NCBI GenBank assembly: GCA_035429725.1
Contig: DAOMFI010000174.1
Location: 1-5,814, forward strand
Reading direction: 5' to 3'
DNA length: 5,814 bases
Origin: JALORV01 sp035429725
GTDB lineage: Bacteria > Pseudomonadota > Gammaproteobacteria > Burkholderiales > Burkholderiaceae_F
Shown: piece by piece, positions 5,731 to 5,814 of the stretch
Numbering within the stretch: the first letter of the stretch is position 1
How the letters are laid out: each line of letters opens with the position of its first letter
Translations under genes and position numbers: made by a program
The notes under the pieces: generated by a model
What the model was told of the DNA's origin: nothing
Seen by the model: only the letters and a program-made list of their open reading frames with translations
The model's database searches: none

Positions 5731-5814
5731 CGATTGCTTTGTCGCTCGCGCTGTGAGTACGTGAAGGCTACGCGGCGCGGCTCACTGCGCGCACTCGGCC
5801 GGCCAGTCGCGCAC
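5731..5814. other. Right-edge stretch without a supported gene
   Basis: No start with a ribosome binding site is seen on the + strand. On the - strand two frames are open from the edge, one ending at TAG (5768-5770) with tail ARLAGRVRAVSRAA and one ending at TGA (5782-5784) with tail RDWPAECAQ. Either could be the C-terminus of a gene entering from the right, but 10-15 residues cannot decide between them or exclude non-coding DNA. Confidence 0.3.

Noticed and set aside
5768..5814. C-terminal end of a - strand gene entering from the right edge.
   Set aside because: Two different frames are open from the edge for 10-15 codons and neither shows a recognisable motif, so no gene can be called.

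Overview
The window is GC-rich, densely coding bacterial DNA. Lipobox lipoproteins, an AcrA/MacA-type periplasmic adaptor and a TolC-docking motif point to a Gram-negative host. The codon usage and the style of the proteins fit a Beta- or Gammaproteobacterium, but no marker gene fixes the genus, so that placement is inference.

Layout, left to right. Positions 1-146 hold the last 47 codons of a gene that looks like a GNAT acetyltransferase. A spacer of about 120 bp follows, with two GC-rich stem-loops. Positions 270-4591 hold a tight three-gene operon on the + strand: a LolD/MacB-type ABC ATPase, an 8-TM FtsX-family permease overlapping it by 4 nt, and a membrane-fusion (HlyD/AcrA-like) protein 36 nt further on. 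On the - strand, 4626-5147 encodes a small outer-membrane-type lipoprotein of unknown function, convergent with the operon. A divergent spacer of about 190 bp follows, and then a 113-residue, four-helix membrane protein of unknown function (5339-5680, + strand). The last 134 bp contain no gene that can be supported.

The three operon genes form a complete inner-membrane and periplasmic part of a tripartite ABC exporter (mechanotransmission type, like MacAB). The ATPase dimer drives a permease whose two FtsX halves sit on one chain, and the adaptor bridges to an outer-membrane channel. The adaptor carries the R-x3-L-x6-S hairpin-tip motif known from TolC-docking adaptors, yet no channel gene lies in the window, so a TolC-family protein encoded elsewhere is predicted. 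The substrate cannot be read from the sequence.

The most unusual non-coding signal is a near-perfect inverted repeat at 5299-5338 (15 bp, 16 with the closing pair). It ends directly before the ATG of the small membrane protein and would bury its likely ribosome binding site. I see no CRISPR array, tRNA, rRNA, insertion sequence or other mobile element. The window does not show a clearly new multi-gene system.
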